Source of the DNA: Acidobacteriota bacterium
GTDB lineage: Bacteria > Acidobacteriota > Terriglobia > Acidiferrales > UBA7541
Direction of reading: 5' to 3'
NCBI GenBank assembly: GCA_028877145.1
Contig: JAGWOX010000005.1
Coordinates: forward strand, 1 to 41,711
DNA length: 41,711 bases
Shown: piece after piece, positions 24,778-33,551 of the stretch
Layout of the letters: the number at the start of each line of letters is the position of its first letter
Numbering within the stretch: position 1 is the stretch's first letter
Made by a program: the position numbers and the translations under genes
The notes under the pieces: generated by a model
The model's database searches: none
What the model saw: only the letters and a program-made list of their open reading frames with translations
Told to the model about the DNA's origin: nothing

Positions 24778-25407
24778 TCAGTAAAACAGGTATTTACGCC
24801 ACTTCTCTTCCTGATTGGCCATGAGACGCATCAGCTGGCGCGAGGTGTGGAGGGTAAAGGGGCGGGGCTTGCGGACCAGGCGGAGGCCGGCTTCTTCCGG
24901 GGTACGGTCGCCCTTGCGATTATTGCAGCGGTAGCAGCAGGCAACCAGATTTTCCCAACTGGAGCGGCCGCCCCGCGAGCGAGGGAGAACGTGGTCGAGA
25001 GTAAGTTCGGCAGCGGGAAATTTGTGGCCGCAGAACTGGCAGGTGTAGCGGTCGCGCAGCAGGATGTTTTTTCGGGAAAGCGCGCGGGTCTGCTGGGGAA
25101 TATGGCGGTAGCTGAGCAAGCGGATGACCGATGGCGCCGACATGGTCCGCGAGGAGGAATGGATTTCCGCGGTGTTGATTTCCTCGGCCTGGGCCACTCC
25201 CTTGAACATCAGGACCAGCGCGCGGCGGACGCGGGTGACGTGCACCGGCTCGTAGGTGGCGTTCAGCACCAGCACGGGCAACTGCATTACCGGGTGATGG
25301 CGGTATTCGACCTGGGCGGTGGGAGCGTGTGCAGGAGGCGTAGGCTCAGCCACGCGGAAGGGATACAGCCTTCCTCGAAGCTGATGCGGTTCACTTGCCA
25401 TCGTCAT
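24778..25407 (-). CDS. HNH endonuclease family protein
   Basis: A 209-residue protein with a C-terminal HNH zinc-finger nuclease domain: RDRYTCQFCGHKFP (first Cys pair), LTLDHVLPRSRGG (the His-containing metal motif) and NLVACCYRCNNRKGD (Asn, second Cys pair and the final N). The N-terminal half has the conserved LPVLVLNATYEPVHVTRVRRA segment of a widespread chromosomal HNH family that is usually not part of a restriction system. The ATG at 25407 has a weak ribosome site; ATG 25401 is an alternative. It starts 60 bases after comF on the same strand. Cellular role unknown; general DNA repair is a guess. Confidence 0.88.
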   Translation of the reverse strand: MTMASEPHQLRGRLYPFRVAEPTPPAHAPTAQVEYRHHPVMQLPVLVLNATYEPVHVTRVRRALVLMFKGVAQAEEINTAEIHSSSRTMSAPSVIRLLSYRHIPQQTRALSRKNILLRDRYTCQFCGHKFPAAELTLDHVLPRSRGGRSSWENLVACCYRCNNRKGDRTPEEAGLRLVRKPRPFTLHTSRQLMRLMANQEEKWRKYLFY

Positions 25408-25466
25408 TGCCCGCTTTGCCTGGGCTGTCAGCAGCCTCCCGTATACAGAATGACGCTTCGGGCCGC

Positions 25467-26267
25467 TCAGAGGGTTGTCCCCGGAACGACAGGCAGCCAG
25501 CGTGGGAGCACCCGGGCGACCGTAACGGCAAAGACGGCCGCGGCGCCGGCCGAGCGAAGGGCGCGGGCACAGGCGTCGAGCGTCGCCCCACTGGTTAGAA
25601 CATCATCTACCAGTAATATGCACGACCTGTCAACTCGGGCGGAGGCAGGTGCTTCAAACGCCCCGCGAACCGTCTCCCAACGCTCGCGCCGGCTCAATTT
25701 CAATTTTGGCGGGCGGGGATGCAGACGCCTGAGGAGATCGGTGGAAACGGGGCGGTTCAAGCGCCTGGCGAGGGGGCGGGCGATGAGTTCGGCCTGGTTA
25801 TAGCCGCGCTCGCGCGATCGGGTGCGATCAAGCGGGACCGGAACGATCCAATCGACTTCGCCGAGCTTCGGTTCGGCGCGAACGACTTCTTCGAGGCGGG
25901 CGGCGAACCAGGCGGCCAGCGGGGCGGCGGGCTCGTATTTCAGCAGGGTCAGCAGGCGCACCATTTTCTCGTCGTAATAAGCAAAACTGCGCGCGAGATC
26001 GAAACGATAGATGCGGCGCAGGCAGCCGTGGCAGACCAGCGCAGCCGCAGCGGCCATAACCGGCGGGAAGGGGCGGCCGCAGGCACCGCACACGGGAGGC
26101 GCGATGCGTCGCAGCGAATCGAGACATGCAGCGCAAACGGGCACGCGGCTGGCGGTTGTGAGCGGCTCCCGGCAGACGCGGCAGGGCGCCGGAAAGAGAA
26201 CGGAAGCGACGGCGTCGAAGGCGCCGAGAATCGGTTTCCAATGGAGCCGGCTCAGCCCGTTTTTCAC
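25467..26267 (-). CDS. comF: ComF-family phosphoribosyltransferase-like protein
   Basis: ComF proteins couple a zinc-ribbon to a type I phosphoribosyltransferase fold and are needed for DNA uptake in naturally competent bacteria. The 266-residue product has paired CxxC motifs (CRVCREP, CAACL, CGACGRPF, CHGC), the GYNQAELIARPLA segment (about 153-165) and the PRPP loop ILLVDDVLTSGATL. The start is GTG at 26267 with no clear ribosome site. Followed by the HNH gene after 60 bases. A role in competence is inferred from family; no other competence gene is in view. Confidence 0.92.
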   Translation of the reverse strand: MKNGLSRLHWKPILGAFDAVASVLFPAPCRVCREPLTTASRVPVCAACLDSLRRIAPPVCGACGRPFPPVMAAAAALVCHGCLRRIYRFDLARSFAYYDEKMVRLLTLLKYEPAAPLAAWFAARLEEVVRAEPKLGEVDWIVPVPLDRTRSRERGYNQAELIARPLARRLNRPVSTDLLRRLHPRPPKLKLSRRERWETVRGAFEAPASARVDRSCILLVDDVLTSGATLDACARALRSAGAAAVFAVTVARVLPRWLPVVPGTTL

Positions 26268-26350
26268 GGTCGAGAGCTTAGCGCCAAGACATAGCGGAAA
26301 GAAAGACAGGAATCAGGAGGAGTGAGTAAAGCCGTTGACGCGTAGTCGAA

Positions 26351-26713
26351 TCAGGCCTGGCCCTGTTCGAACTTTTCCTGGCAATTGCGGCAATGACGCG
26401 CCCACGGCACGGCCTCGAGCCGCTTCTGCTGGATTTCCTCGTGGCAAAGCAGGCATTCGCCGAAGGTGTCCTGCTGAATCCGGCGAAGCGCTTCGTCGAC
26501 CAACTGGAGCATGAGCCGGTCGCTGTTGGTCTGGCCGAACAGGAACTCCTTGGTGTAGGAGTTGGCGGCCTTATCGGCCAGGTCGACGGTCGGATCATCG
26601 TCGGCCGTGCGCCCTTCCTGCTCGGTGCGCGCGATCGTGCGCACGAGCTCCTCGCGCCGGGACTGCAGTTTTTTCTTGAATTGATCCATCCGTTTTTTAT
26701 CCATACCGCCCAT
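26351..26713 (-). CDS. DksA/TraR-type C4 zinc-finger protein
   Basis: A 120-residue protein with an N-terminal coiled coil (MDQFKKKLQSRREELVRTI) containing DDDPTVDLADKAAN, and a C-terminal four-cysteine finger CLLC-x17-CRNC. DksA-like proteins bind the RNA polymerase secondary channel and modify initiation, often with ppGpp. The DDDPTVDLAD loop is like the acidic coiled-coil tip of DksA. The start at ATG 26713 follows GCGGGGAC; ATG 26704 and an upstream TTG at 26740 are alternatives. It stands 83 bases upstream of comF on the same strand. Confidence 0.88.
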   Translation of the reverse strand: MGGMDKKRMDQFKKKLQSRREELVRTIARTEQEGRTADDDPTVDLADKAANSYTKEFLFGQTNSDRLMLQLVDEALRRIQQDTFGECLLCHEEIQQKRLEAVPWARHCRNCQEKFEQGQA

Positions 26714-26855
26714 GTCCCCGCGCCCTGAAAGGGTCCCCAATCGAAATGCGTCATTTTAGAGACGCCAGCCGAGTCCTGTCAATCGAGTCGGCCCGCTGCA
26801 GGTTCCTGCGCGGCGATAGTTGGTGATCCGGGCCCTCCGACCGATTTCCGGCTCG

Positions 26856-27500
26856 TCAGCGGTCCGAATTCCGCAGCCAATCCTGCCGTTTCGAGCGGTA
26901 AAGGACGTGGCGGCGGAGCGGATTTCCTTCCGGCAGATTCGGATGGTCGAAGTCATCGGCGGGGTTGTGCTGAAGTCCGATTTCTTCCATTACGCGGCGC
27001 GAGCGGGCATTCGCGACAGCGGTGAAGGAGAAGATCTCGTCGAGGGCGAGCGTCGCGAAACCGTGGCGCAACACTTCCCGCGCACCCTCGGTGGCTAAGC
27101 CGAGTCCCCAATGCTCCGCCGCAAGCATCCAGCCGATTTCCACGCAGGGAGTGAAGGGCGCGGGAAAGGCCGCAAGGAGCAGCCCCATGCGGCCGATGCA
27201 TCCGGGAAGGTCGCGGCGCTCGACGGCCCACATGCCGAGGCCGTGTTCATCAAAATGGCGCTCGAAGCGCTCGATCTGCCGGTCGCTCTCCTCGCGGGAA
27301 AGCGGGGCGGGGAAGAATTCCATCACGCGAGGATCGGCGTTGATGCGGGCGAGCGGCTCACGATCTTCCGGGCGCCAGCGGCGCAGCAGCAGACGCGCAG
27401 TCGTCAGTTCGATCACATCCGTGAGCGTACCGTCGGCACGCAGGATTGGCAAAAAGCCCTCGGCTTCACCGATGCCGGGGGGTTCGGTCCGCGTGCGCAT
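26856..27500 (-). CDS. GNAT N-acetyltransferase (RimJ/RimL type)
   Basis: An Acetyltransf_3-type GNAT of about 214 residues. It starts with the typical ELTTARLLLRRWRPEDREPL segment, followed by GMWAVERRDLPGCIGRMGLL and the acetyl-CoA loop EHWGLGLATEGAREVLRHGF, then NARSRRVMEEIGL. Relatives acetylate ribosomal protein N-termini, aminoglycosides or small amines; the substrate cannot be read here. The ATG at 27500 adds a 28-residue extension; a GTG at 27416 just before the conserved start is equally possible. No strong ribosome site at either. Confidence 0.87.
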   Translation of the reverse strand: MRTRTEPPGIGEAEGFLPILRADGTLTDVIELTTARLLLRRWRPEDREPLARINADPRVMEFFPAPLSREESDRQIERFERHFDEHGLGMWAVERRDLPGCIGRMGLLLAAFPAPFTPCVEIGWMLAAEHWGLGLATEGAREVLRHGFATLALDEIFSFTAVANARSRRVMEEIGLQHNPADDFDHPNLPEGNPLRRHVLYRSKRQDWLRNSDR

Positions 27501-27590
27501 TCAGGTTCAGACCCGAACATGCGGCAGATCCGTCATGCGCAGCGCGCATTTGGCAGCGAGGGGGAATGTGGTACATTACATTTTCTATCC

Positions 27591-28484
27591 ATGGTCTATT
27601 CTCTTTCCTTTGTTCTGTGGTTGTTGGGATCAGCGTGCCTTGCGGGCTTCTTCGGGGCCCTGTTGGGAGTGGGCGGCGGCATCTTCATCGTTCCGGTGAT
27701 GGTGCTGATGTTCCACTTGCCGATCAAAATCGCCGTGGCGGCAAGCATCGTTTCGGTGATCGCCACCTCCAACGCGGGCGGCTCATCATACGTGGACCAG
27801 CGCATCACGAATCTGCGGCTGGGGATGTTTCTGGAAATATCCACGACGATCGGAGCGCTCTCCGGCAGCGTGCTGGCTCTCTATCTGCGCGAGTGGACGA
27901 TGATGCTCATCTTCGCCGCGCTTCTCCTCTACATGGGCCTGACTGCTTTCCTGCAACGAAAGTTGGATGACCGCCGTATCGCCGCCGGCGACTACGCCAA
28001 CGTGAAGCCAGACCGCATCTCGGCGTTTCTCGGCCTAGCGGGCAGCTATCACGACGAGGCGGCCGGGCGGACGGTGAGCTACGTGGTGACGGGCGCGCCA
28101 TTCGGCAGCGGCATCTGCTATCTGGCGGGGATGGCTTCGGGGCTGCTGGGCGTCGGCGGCGGCGTGCTGAAGGTTTCGGCGATGAACGCCCATATGAACG
28201 TGCCGATGAAGGCCGCGATCGGCACCAGCAAACTGATGATCGGCGTGACAGCCGCGGTGAGTTCGATTCTTTTCTTCATGGCCGGGCTGATCCACTTTTA
28301 CGTGGTGGCGCCGGTGGCACTGGGGACCACGATCGGGGCCACGGCGGGAACGATGATCATGAACCGGCTGCACAGCGTGTGGCTGAAATGGCTGCTCGCC
28401 GTGCTGATGTTCTACCTTGCCTACGGCATGCTGGCGAGCGCACTCGGGATGCACTTTCACATTCATCTGCCGACGCTCGGCTGA
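27591..28484 (+). CDS. TauE/SafE-family sulfite/anion exporter
   Basis: A 297-residue polytopic inner-membrane protein with two repeats, each starting with the family-type glycine motif: FFGALLGVGGGIFIVPVMVL (about 19-38) and ASGLLGVGGGVLKVSAMN (about 181-198). Eight or so hydrophobic segments are visible. TauE/SafE proteins move sulfite, sulfoacetate, taurine or related anions. The ATG at 27591 begins the first membrane helix; the longer frame upstream lies opposite the GNAT gene and is not coding. TTGGCA (27550) and TACATT (27572) could be its promoter. The DUF1634 gene that follows 71 bases later is a common partner. Confidence 0.88.
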   Translation: MVYSLSFVLWLLGSACLAGFFGALLGVGGGIFIVPVMVLMFHLPIKIAVAASIVSVIATSNAGGSSYVDQRITNLRLGMFLEISTTIGALSGSVLALYLREWTMMLIFAALLLYMGLTAFLQRKLDDRRIAAGDYANVKPDRISAFLGLAGSYHDEAAGRTVSYVVTGAPFGSGICYLAGMASGLLGVGGGVLKVSAMNAHMNVPMKAAIGTSKLMIGVTAAVSSILFFMAGLIHFYVVAPVALGTTIGATAGTMIMNRLHSVWLKWLLAVLMFYLAYGMLASALGMHFHIHLPTLG

Positions 28485-28555
28485 GCCGGCCCGGAAGGGG
28501 ACAGGGTCCGGAAGCAACGTGTTTCAGACGAATGAAGCGCGCGAAGTGAGAATTC

Positions 28556-28951
28556 ATGACTGAGAATCGCAAGGAAACGGAAATCGGGAACGGCGAAAAC
28601 ATTTACGCGGATGTGTATCGCGTGCTGCTCGCGGGCATGGTGGTGAGCACACTCTTGTTCGCCGCGGGCGTCATCCTGGCGCTGCTGCACCCCAGCTACG
28701 TTCCACTTTCGGCCGGGTGGATCCAGCAGCATTACCACTGGAACGTTTTCTGGCGCGATCTCGCGACGGGCGATCCAGGCACCCTGATGATGCTGGCGAC
28801 TATACTGCTGATCCTGACGCCGGTATCGCGCGTACTGGTTTCCATCTACGTTTTCTACGTCGATCACGATCGCAAATATGTGCTTGTAACCGGCGTTGTT
28901 TTCCTGGTCATGGTTTTGACCGTGATCTTGTCCCGCCTCGGACTGAAATAA
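28556..28951 (+). CDS. DUF1634 small membrane protein
   Basis: A 131-residue protein with three clear membrane helices (about 23-43, 77-97, 107-127). The pattern YADVYRVLLAGMVVSTLLF at the start and SRVLVSIYVFYVDHDRKYV before the last helix match DUF1634. This family is nearly always found next to a TauE/SafE transporter, as here, and is thought to be an accessory subunit, though no activity has been shown to my knowledge. ATG 28556 opens the frame. Confidence 0.85.
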   Translation: MTENRKETEIGNGENIYADVYRVLLAGMVVSTLLFAAGVILALLHPSYVPLSAGWIQQHYHWNVFWRDLATGDPGTLMMLATILLILTPVSRVLVSIYVFYVDHDRKYVLVTGVVFLVMVLTVILSRLGLK

Positions 28952-29113
28952 GTTCACGACAAGAAATCCTTGCCTGAGAAAGCGCCGGTTTCGCGGTCCC
29001 GCGGCTGTCGGGACACTGCGAAGGCGGGAGCAATCCGCGCTTGCATCTGGCGCCGATACCTGTTTTCGGGCACTATCTCAACACTGCTGTGAGGCATGCG
29101 TGGGGGGATCACG

Positions 29114-30361
29114 ATGTCGCTGATCGAGACGCTGCTCATCCTGTTGATCCTTTCCCGGACGCTTGGGGAAATCGCGGAGCGGTATGGCCAGCCGGCGATG
29201 GTAGGCGAAATCGCGGCGGGGCTGCTGGTCGGTCCATCGGTTCTGAATCTGGTGCACTACAGCCCAGAGATCAGAGCGATCGCCGATCTTGGCGTGCTCC
29301 TGCTGGTCTTTCTGGCGGGAATGGATATGGACCTTGACGCGCTGTGGCAGTCCTTCCGCGGGCGCAGCTCGTGGGTGAGCGCCGCGGGCTTCGCGGTGCC
29401 GCTGGTCATGGGGATCGCCCTGGGGCTGATCTTCGGGATGGACCGGACGCGAGCGATCTTCGTGGGATTGTGCATCGCGATCACCGCACTGCCTGTGAGC
29501 GTGCGGATTCTGATGGACATGGGGAAACTGCACTCCGAGATTGGGCAGAAGATCGTCTCGGCGGCGGTGGCGAACGATGTGGCGTCGCTGCTAGCTCTGG
29601 GCGTGATCCTGGACGTCAATGGTGGAGGAGGGACCGCGCGCAGCCTATTCGAATCACTCGGTCTTGCGCTGGCCAAGGCGATCATTTTCATGGCCGCAGT
29701 CCTGGTCGCGTCGCGCCTCATCCGCCGTTACACACCCAAGCAACTTCTACGCTCTCCGCACCCGTTGGACAGGCTGGTGGCCAAATTGAAGGGAAAGGAG
29801 TCGATGTTCGCGATCGTTTTTCTTTTCGTGATCGCCTTCGCGAGCTTTTCCGAATTCCTGGGATTGGATTTCATCGTCGGCGCTTTCTTCGGCTCGATGC
29901 TGCTGACTTATACGGTTCTGGGACGGGCCAATTTCAAGGAGGTGCAGAAGACGGCCTCCAACGTGACGATGGGGTTCCTCGGCCCCATCTTTTTCGCCGC
30001 GATCGGTTTGGAATTCGACGCTTCGAGTCTGCGGGATTGGAAACTGGTCGTCGCCATCCTGGTGGTCGCGTTCGCGGGGAAGATCCTGGGCGGCTATCTC
30101 GGCGGCCGTCTCGCCGGGCTCTCCGGGCGGGAAAGCTGGACGCTGGGGATCGGCCTGAATGGACGAGGGATCATGGAGCTGGTCATTGCCAACATCGCAT
30201 TGGCGGATGGATTCATTGGGCACCAACTTTTCACGATCCTGGTCTTGATGGCAGTGGTGACGACTCTTGCCACCCCGCTGTTGCTCAAACGGGCGTACAC
30301 CCGGCTGGTCGCTGCTCTGCCGAGCCTCGGAATCGACGCGGCTTCGGACACGGCAAAATAG
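29114..30361 (+). CDS. CPA2-type cation/proton antiporter
   Basis: A 415-residue protein with about twelve membrane helices. It shows the family hallmarks: RYGQPAMVGEIAAGLLVGPS near residue 24, AVANDVASLLALGV with the ND-type ion-binding Asp about residue 156-158, and GLNGRGIMELVIANIALADG near 350. No cytosolic TrkA-N/KTN domain follows, so it is the short NapA/KefB-like form. Likely exchanges Na+ or K+ for protons across the inner membrane. ATG 29114 is chosen over 29096 because GGGGGG lies eight bases before it and the first helix then starts properly. It ends 12 bases from the convergent hydrolase gene. Confidence 0.9.
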   Translation: MSLIETLLILLILSRTLGEIAERYGQPAMVGEIAAGLLVGPSVLNLVHYSPEIRAIADLGVLLLVFLAGMDMDLDALWQSFRGRSSWVSAAGFAVPLVMGIALGLIFGMDRTRAIFVGLCIAITALPVSVRILMDMGKLHSEIGQKIVSAAVANDVASLLALGVILDVNGGGGTARSLFESLGLALAKAIIFMAAVLVASRLIRRYTPKQLLRSPHPLDRLVAKLKGKESMFAIVFLFVIAFASFSEFLGLDFIVGAFFGSMLLTYTVLGRANFKEVQKTASNVTMGFLGPIFFAAIGLEFDASSLRDWKLVVAILVVAFAGKILGGYLGGRLAGLSGRESWTLGIGLNGRGIMELVIANIALADGFIGHQLFTILVLMAVVTTLATPLLLKRAYTRLVAALPSLGIDAASDTAK

Positions 30362-30372
30362 TGAACCGCGGA

Positions 30373-31317
30373 TTAATCCACCTTGCCGCCCGGGAGGCGC
30401 TTCTTGCCCTGTAGTTCGGCGGCGGTGAGAAGGATATTCGGCTTCAGGAAAAATTTGAAGAATCCCCAGGAGCCGTATTCCCGCTGAAATTCCGGTTGGA
30501 GCGCGGCAACGAGCGCGTCACCGGATTTCCCCTCTTTCAGGCCGGCGGCGACGTGTTCGCGCAGGAAGAGGAGGTAAGCGCGAAACGCCTCGAGATCCTT
30601 CAAATGGCCGACCTCGCCGTGGCCGGGGACGAACGTCGCCGCGGGATATTTCGCGGCCAGTGCGTTCAGTGTTTCGATCCACGGCTTGGTGGAAGCGTCA
30701 ATCACGTTCGGCAGATGCGCGTCCCAGAACAGGTCGCCGGTGAAGACGACGTTGGCGTCTGGCACGACGACGATGGAATCCGATCCGGTATGCCCGGGCA
30801 TTTGGCGGACGATGATCTGGCGATTGCCGAGATAGATGTCGATGCCGTTGTTGTAGGTGACGCCTGGCAGCGCGATCGCATCGACCCGCGCGCGGTCGGC
30901 CGCGGTGGGATGGGGGCCGAAGAATTTCAGGTTTTCCGTGTGCGCCCAGGCGCGGACATTTTCATTGGCAAGAATGAGGGCACCGGCTTCGGCGAAGACG
31001 CCGTTGCCGGTCATGTGGTCCAGGTGATAGTGCGTGTTCACCAGATAGTGGATGGGCAGGCTGGTCTTCTGGCGAATTTCGGCGAGCAGTTCGCGCGCGG
31101 CATCCACGTTCTGAAACGAATCGATCACCGCGACGCCGTTGTCGCCGATCACGAATCCGGCGTTCGCGCCCGCCTTGCTGCCATTCGGAGAGATGGCCGC
31201 CCAGACGCCTTTGCCGACTTCGTGGAGCGCGAAGAGCGGCGGCTTCTCGGCCGCGGGAAGCAGGGAAGCAAATACGAGAGCGATCAAGCTGACGAGGAGA
31301 AAAGTCCGGCTGCGCAT
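30373..31317 (-). CDS. Exported metallo-beta-lactamase-fold hydrolase
   Basis: A 314-residue protein. The N-terminus is a signal peptide (RSRTFLLVSLIALVFASLL, cleavage near AAE). The fold's metal motifs are present: NTHYHLDHMTG (HxHxDH), QMPGHTGSDS, VVFTGDLFWD and PGHGEVG. This is the general hydrolase group that includes SoxH-like and quinoprotein-relay proteins; similarity to true beta-lactamases is only at fold level. The ATG at 31317 is preferred because it starts the signal peptide; the frame extends to 31389 without support. A GTG or strong ribosome site was not seen. Substrate unknown; periplasmic location is inferred. Confidence 0.88.
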   Translation of the reverse strand: MRSRTFLLVSLIALVFASLLPAAEKPPLFALHEVGKGVWAAISPNGSKAGANAGFVIGDNGVAVIDSFQNVDAARELLAEIRQKTSLPIHYLVNTHYHLDHMTGNGVFAEAGALILANENVRAWAHTENLKFFGPHPTAADRARVDAIALPGVTYNNGIDIYLGNRQIIVRQMPGHTGSDSIVVVPDANVVFTGDLFWDAHLPNVIDASTKPWIETLNALAAKYPAATFVPGHGEVGHLKDLEAFRAYLLFLREHVAAGLKEGKSGDALVAALQPEFQREYGSWGFFKFFLKPNILLTAAELQGKKRLPGGKVD

Positions 31318-31401
31318 GGCGGCGATGCTACCACCGGCGGGGCGTCCGCAAAAGTGTTTGGTTTCAGCCACGATGAACGTCACGGCCAAGAGCCTTCAGG
31401 A

Positions 31402-31436
31402 GTGCCGGCAGGGAACCGCCGGTGGGACGCCGGCGC
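31402..31436. repeat. CG-rich REP-like element between hydrolase and LuxR-type genes
   Basis: The stretch carries GCCGGC twice and the imperfect hairpin CGCCGGTGGGACGCCGGCG followed by CTACAG. The trailing GCGCTACA matches that at 38075-38082, suggesting one interspersed family. Confidence 0.45.
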
Positions 31437-31514
31437 TACAGGAAGATGCTTGTGGAATGTCGGAGAACCTGACCGGCCGGGAAATCGCCTGCACTTGAGC
31501 CTGGCTCGGAAAGG

Positions 31515-31538
31515 AGCACAGTCAGGAATGCCTGTGCT
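31515..31538. repeat. REP-like stem-loop (AGCACAG/CTGTGCT)
   Basis: A perfect 7-bp stem with a 10-base loop, followed by AC to read GTGCTAC, 10 bases past the stop of the LuxR-type gene. Same style as the other CTAC-ended palindromes in the window; it could also end the LuxR-type transcript. Confidence 0.55.
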
Positions 31539-31547
31539 ACTGGAGGG

Positions 31548-32336
31548 TCAAAGGCCCGCGGCAGCGGCGCGAGTGGCGGCGTGGCGGCAGCGCTCCACCA
31601 TCGCCATGCGGTTCGCCGCGCCGGCTTTGCGCAGCATGCGGCGCAGGTGATTTTTCACCGTTTGTTCGCAAACGTGCAGTTCGGCGGCGATCTGCTTGTT
31701 CGTCCAACCGCGCGCGACGAGCGGGAGCAACTCGCATTCGCGGCGGGAAAGGCCGAACGGGTTCGAGTCCATGGGGCCATGGATGATGGCATTGCGGCTA
31801 GCAATCGAGCGAAACAAGGCCGGCAAAAGTTGCCGGGGACAAGCGACTTCGCCGCGCGCTACCGCTTCCACTGCGGCAAGGACCTCTTCGGTTGATGCAT
31901 CCTCCTGGACGTAACCGACAACGCCGCTCGCAACGGCGGTAAGAAACACGGAGGGATCTTGAGGCATTCCTATGAGAACGATGCGGAGGCGTGGGCAGTT
32001 GGAGCGGAGCGGTTCAATTTGGGCCACGAACTGTTCCGAAGTGGAAAGCTTCGAGAGGAAGAACAGGCCCATGGCATCCCCGGCTTCCGCCATCTTCACC
32101 GTGAAATGGCTGTCCGCGGCCGCGCCGATGCCGAGCAGGGTGAAAGCGGGCTGAGCAGCGATCAATTCGCACAGAAGATCTCGCAATAGGCGGTTTTCCG
32201 CGACGACGAAGACTCCACGTTTTGGGACGGCATACGACTCGTCCGGCGGCGTGGGCACGGCTGCGAAATGCGAATTTTGTGGGATATTGAGCGTAATTTC
32301 GGCGGGCGCCCCGCTATCCTCGATCTGAATCTCCAA
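31548..32336 (-). CDS. LuxR-family regulator with degenerate receiver domain
   Basis: A 262-residue response-regulator-like protein. Residues 40-160 follow the receiver fold (KRGVFVVAENRLLRDLLCEL to GYVQEDASTEEVLAAV), but the phosphoacceptor Asp expected around residues 91-95 is absent (LFFLS), the acidic pair is reduced to AEN and the conserved Lys is Gln144. The C-terminal LuxR helix-turn-helix is intact: LSRRECELLPLVARGWTNKQ and CEQTVKNHLRRML (about 196-235). It is therefore probably controlled by something other than phosphorylation. The start is TTG at 32336, read as MEIQIED, with AGGGAG eight bases upstream. Divergent from the CpsB-type gene; no histidine kinase is adjacent. Confidence 0.88.
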   Translation of the reverse strand: MEIQIEDSGAPAEITLNIPQNSHFAAVPTPPDESYAVPKRGVFVVAENRLLRDLLCELIAAQPAFTLLGIGAAADSHFTVKMAEAGDAMGLFFLSKLSTSEQFVAQIEPLRSNCPRLRIVLIGMPQDPSVFLTAVASGVVGYVQEDASTEEVLAAVEAVARGEVACPRQLLPALFRSIASRNAIIHGPMDSNPFGLSRRECELLPLVARGWTNKQIAAELHVCEQTVKNHLRRMLRKAGAANRMAMVERCRHAATRAAAAGL

Positions 32337-32615
32337 GGGGATCTCCCTACTTAAATAAAATTCCCGGCGGCGTGGTGTCCGCGCCAGGCCGCCGGGCCGT
32401 GTTGCGTTTCACCGGCCCTGTTTGGTCGCTGCGGGCTTCCGCCCAGAGACCGGTGCAATTTGGAGGGTGTCTTGTTCTGATTGTGAGGAGCCCTGTTCCA
32501 TGAACTCACACAATCGCGATGGTCCCTTGCAAACGGCGTTCCAAAGCCCATGGTTGACAGAGGAACACGGGGAATTGGGTTTGTTCGGGTGGGTGCGTTA
32601 TGCTCCGGTGTGACG

Positions 32616-33395
32616 ATGATCGACATTCATTTTCATTTGCTGTACGGGCTCGACGACGGACCGGATACGCTCGAACTGACGCTGGAGATGGCGGACGCCG
32701 CGGCCGCCGACGGCACGACGCACATCGTCGCAACGCCGCACGCCAGCGCACAGTACCCGTTCGTGCCGGAACTGGTGAGAGAGCGGCTGGCCGAAGTGCG
32801 CGCCCGGGTGGGCAACAAAGTGAAGATCGCGAGCGGGTGCGACTTTCATCTGAGTTTCGAGAATTTGCAGGACGTCGAGCGGCGGCCGCAAATTTACACG
32901 ATCGACGGAAAGAGTTATCTGCTCGTGGAATTCGCCGACTTCTCGATTCCCCCGACGATCGACGACAGCTTCCACAGCCTGCAACTCGCCGGCATCACGC
33001 CGATCATCACCCATCCCGAGCGCAACCGGATCTTGCGCCGTCACACCGATTGGCTGGACAAATGGGCCAGCCGCGGTTGCGCGATCCAGGTGACGGCCGG
33101 GTCGCTGTTCGGGCGGTTCGGGCCGAACGCTCAGCAGATCGCCGAGCAATGGCTGGCAACAGATCGCATTCACGTGCTGGCAAGCGACGCGCACAACGTC
33201 ACCAGCCGCCCGCCGGGTTTGGGAGAAGCCTACAAACGCGTAGTCGAGCTGCGCGGAGAGGAAGTTGCGCGTGCGCTGTGCATCGAGAATCCTCTTGCGG
33301 CGCTCGAAGGACGCCCGATGCCTTGGACGCCCGAGCCGAGCGGTTTGATCGAATCGGGGCCGGAGCGGCGGCGGAAGCGTTTCTGGTTTTTCTAG
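32616..33395 (+). CDS. CpsB/YwqE-type PHP protein tyrosine phosphatase
   Basis: A 259-residue PHP-fold metal-dependent phosphatase. The motifs are IDIHFHLLYGLDDGP (His5, His7, Asp13-14), ATPH, GCDFHLS, ITHPERNRIL and LASDAHN, which supply the metal ligands. CpsB/YwqE proteins remove phosphate from tyrosine kinases that control capsule or exopolysaccharide synthesis. No tyrosine kinase or polysaccharide gene is adjacent here, so its target lies elsewhere. ATG 32616 is used because the frame's upstream part (from 32550) has no ribosome site and the family begins at this residue; a GTG at 32610 is possible. No strong ribosome site seen. Confidence 0.88.
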   Translation: MIDIHFHLLYGLDDGPDTLELTLEMADAAAADGTTHIVATPHASAQYPFVPELVRERLAEVRARVGNKVKIASGCDFHLSFENLQDVERRPQIYTIDGKSYLLVEFADFSIPPTIDDSFHSLQLAGITPIITHPERNRILRRHTDWLDKWASRGCAIQVTAGSLFGRFGPNAQQIAEQWLATDRIHVLASDAHNVTSRPPGLGEAYKRVVELRGEEVARALCIENPLAALEGRPMPWTPEPSGLIESGPERRRKRFWFF

Positions 33396-33551
33396 GCTAC
33401 ATTTCTCACAGTCATTGGGATCGTTGGTGCGTACCGTGCGAACCGGGCACTGGGTGCCGTTGGGAATCCTGTCCTCACTCGGAGTAGCGCAGCCACACCT
33501 GGCCGTGGGTTTTGCTTCTCGGGGTAGCCAAACGTTCTGCAACGTGCGGTT

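Noticed and set aside
24778-25407. The HNH gene as part of a restriction system
   Set aside because: Its N-terminal sequence belongs to a common chromosomal HNH family and it follows comF, with no methylase or defence gene adjacent.
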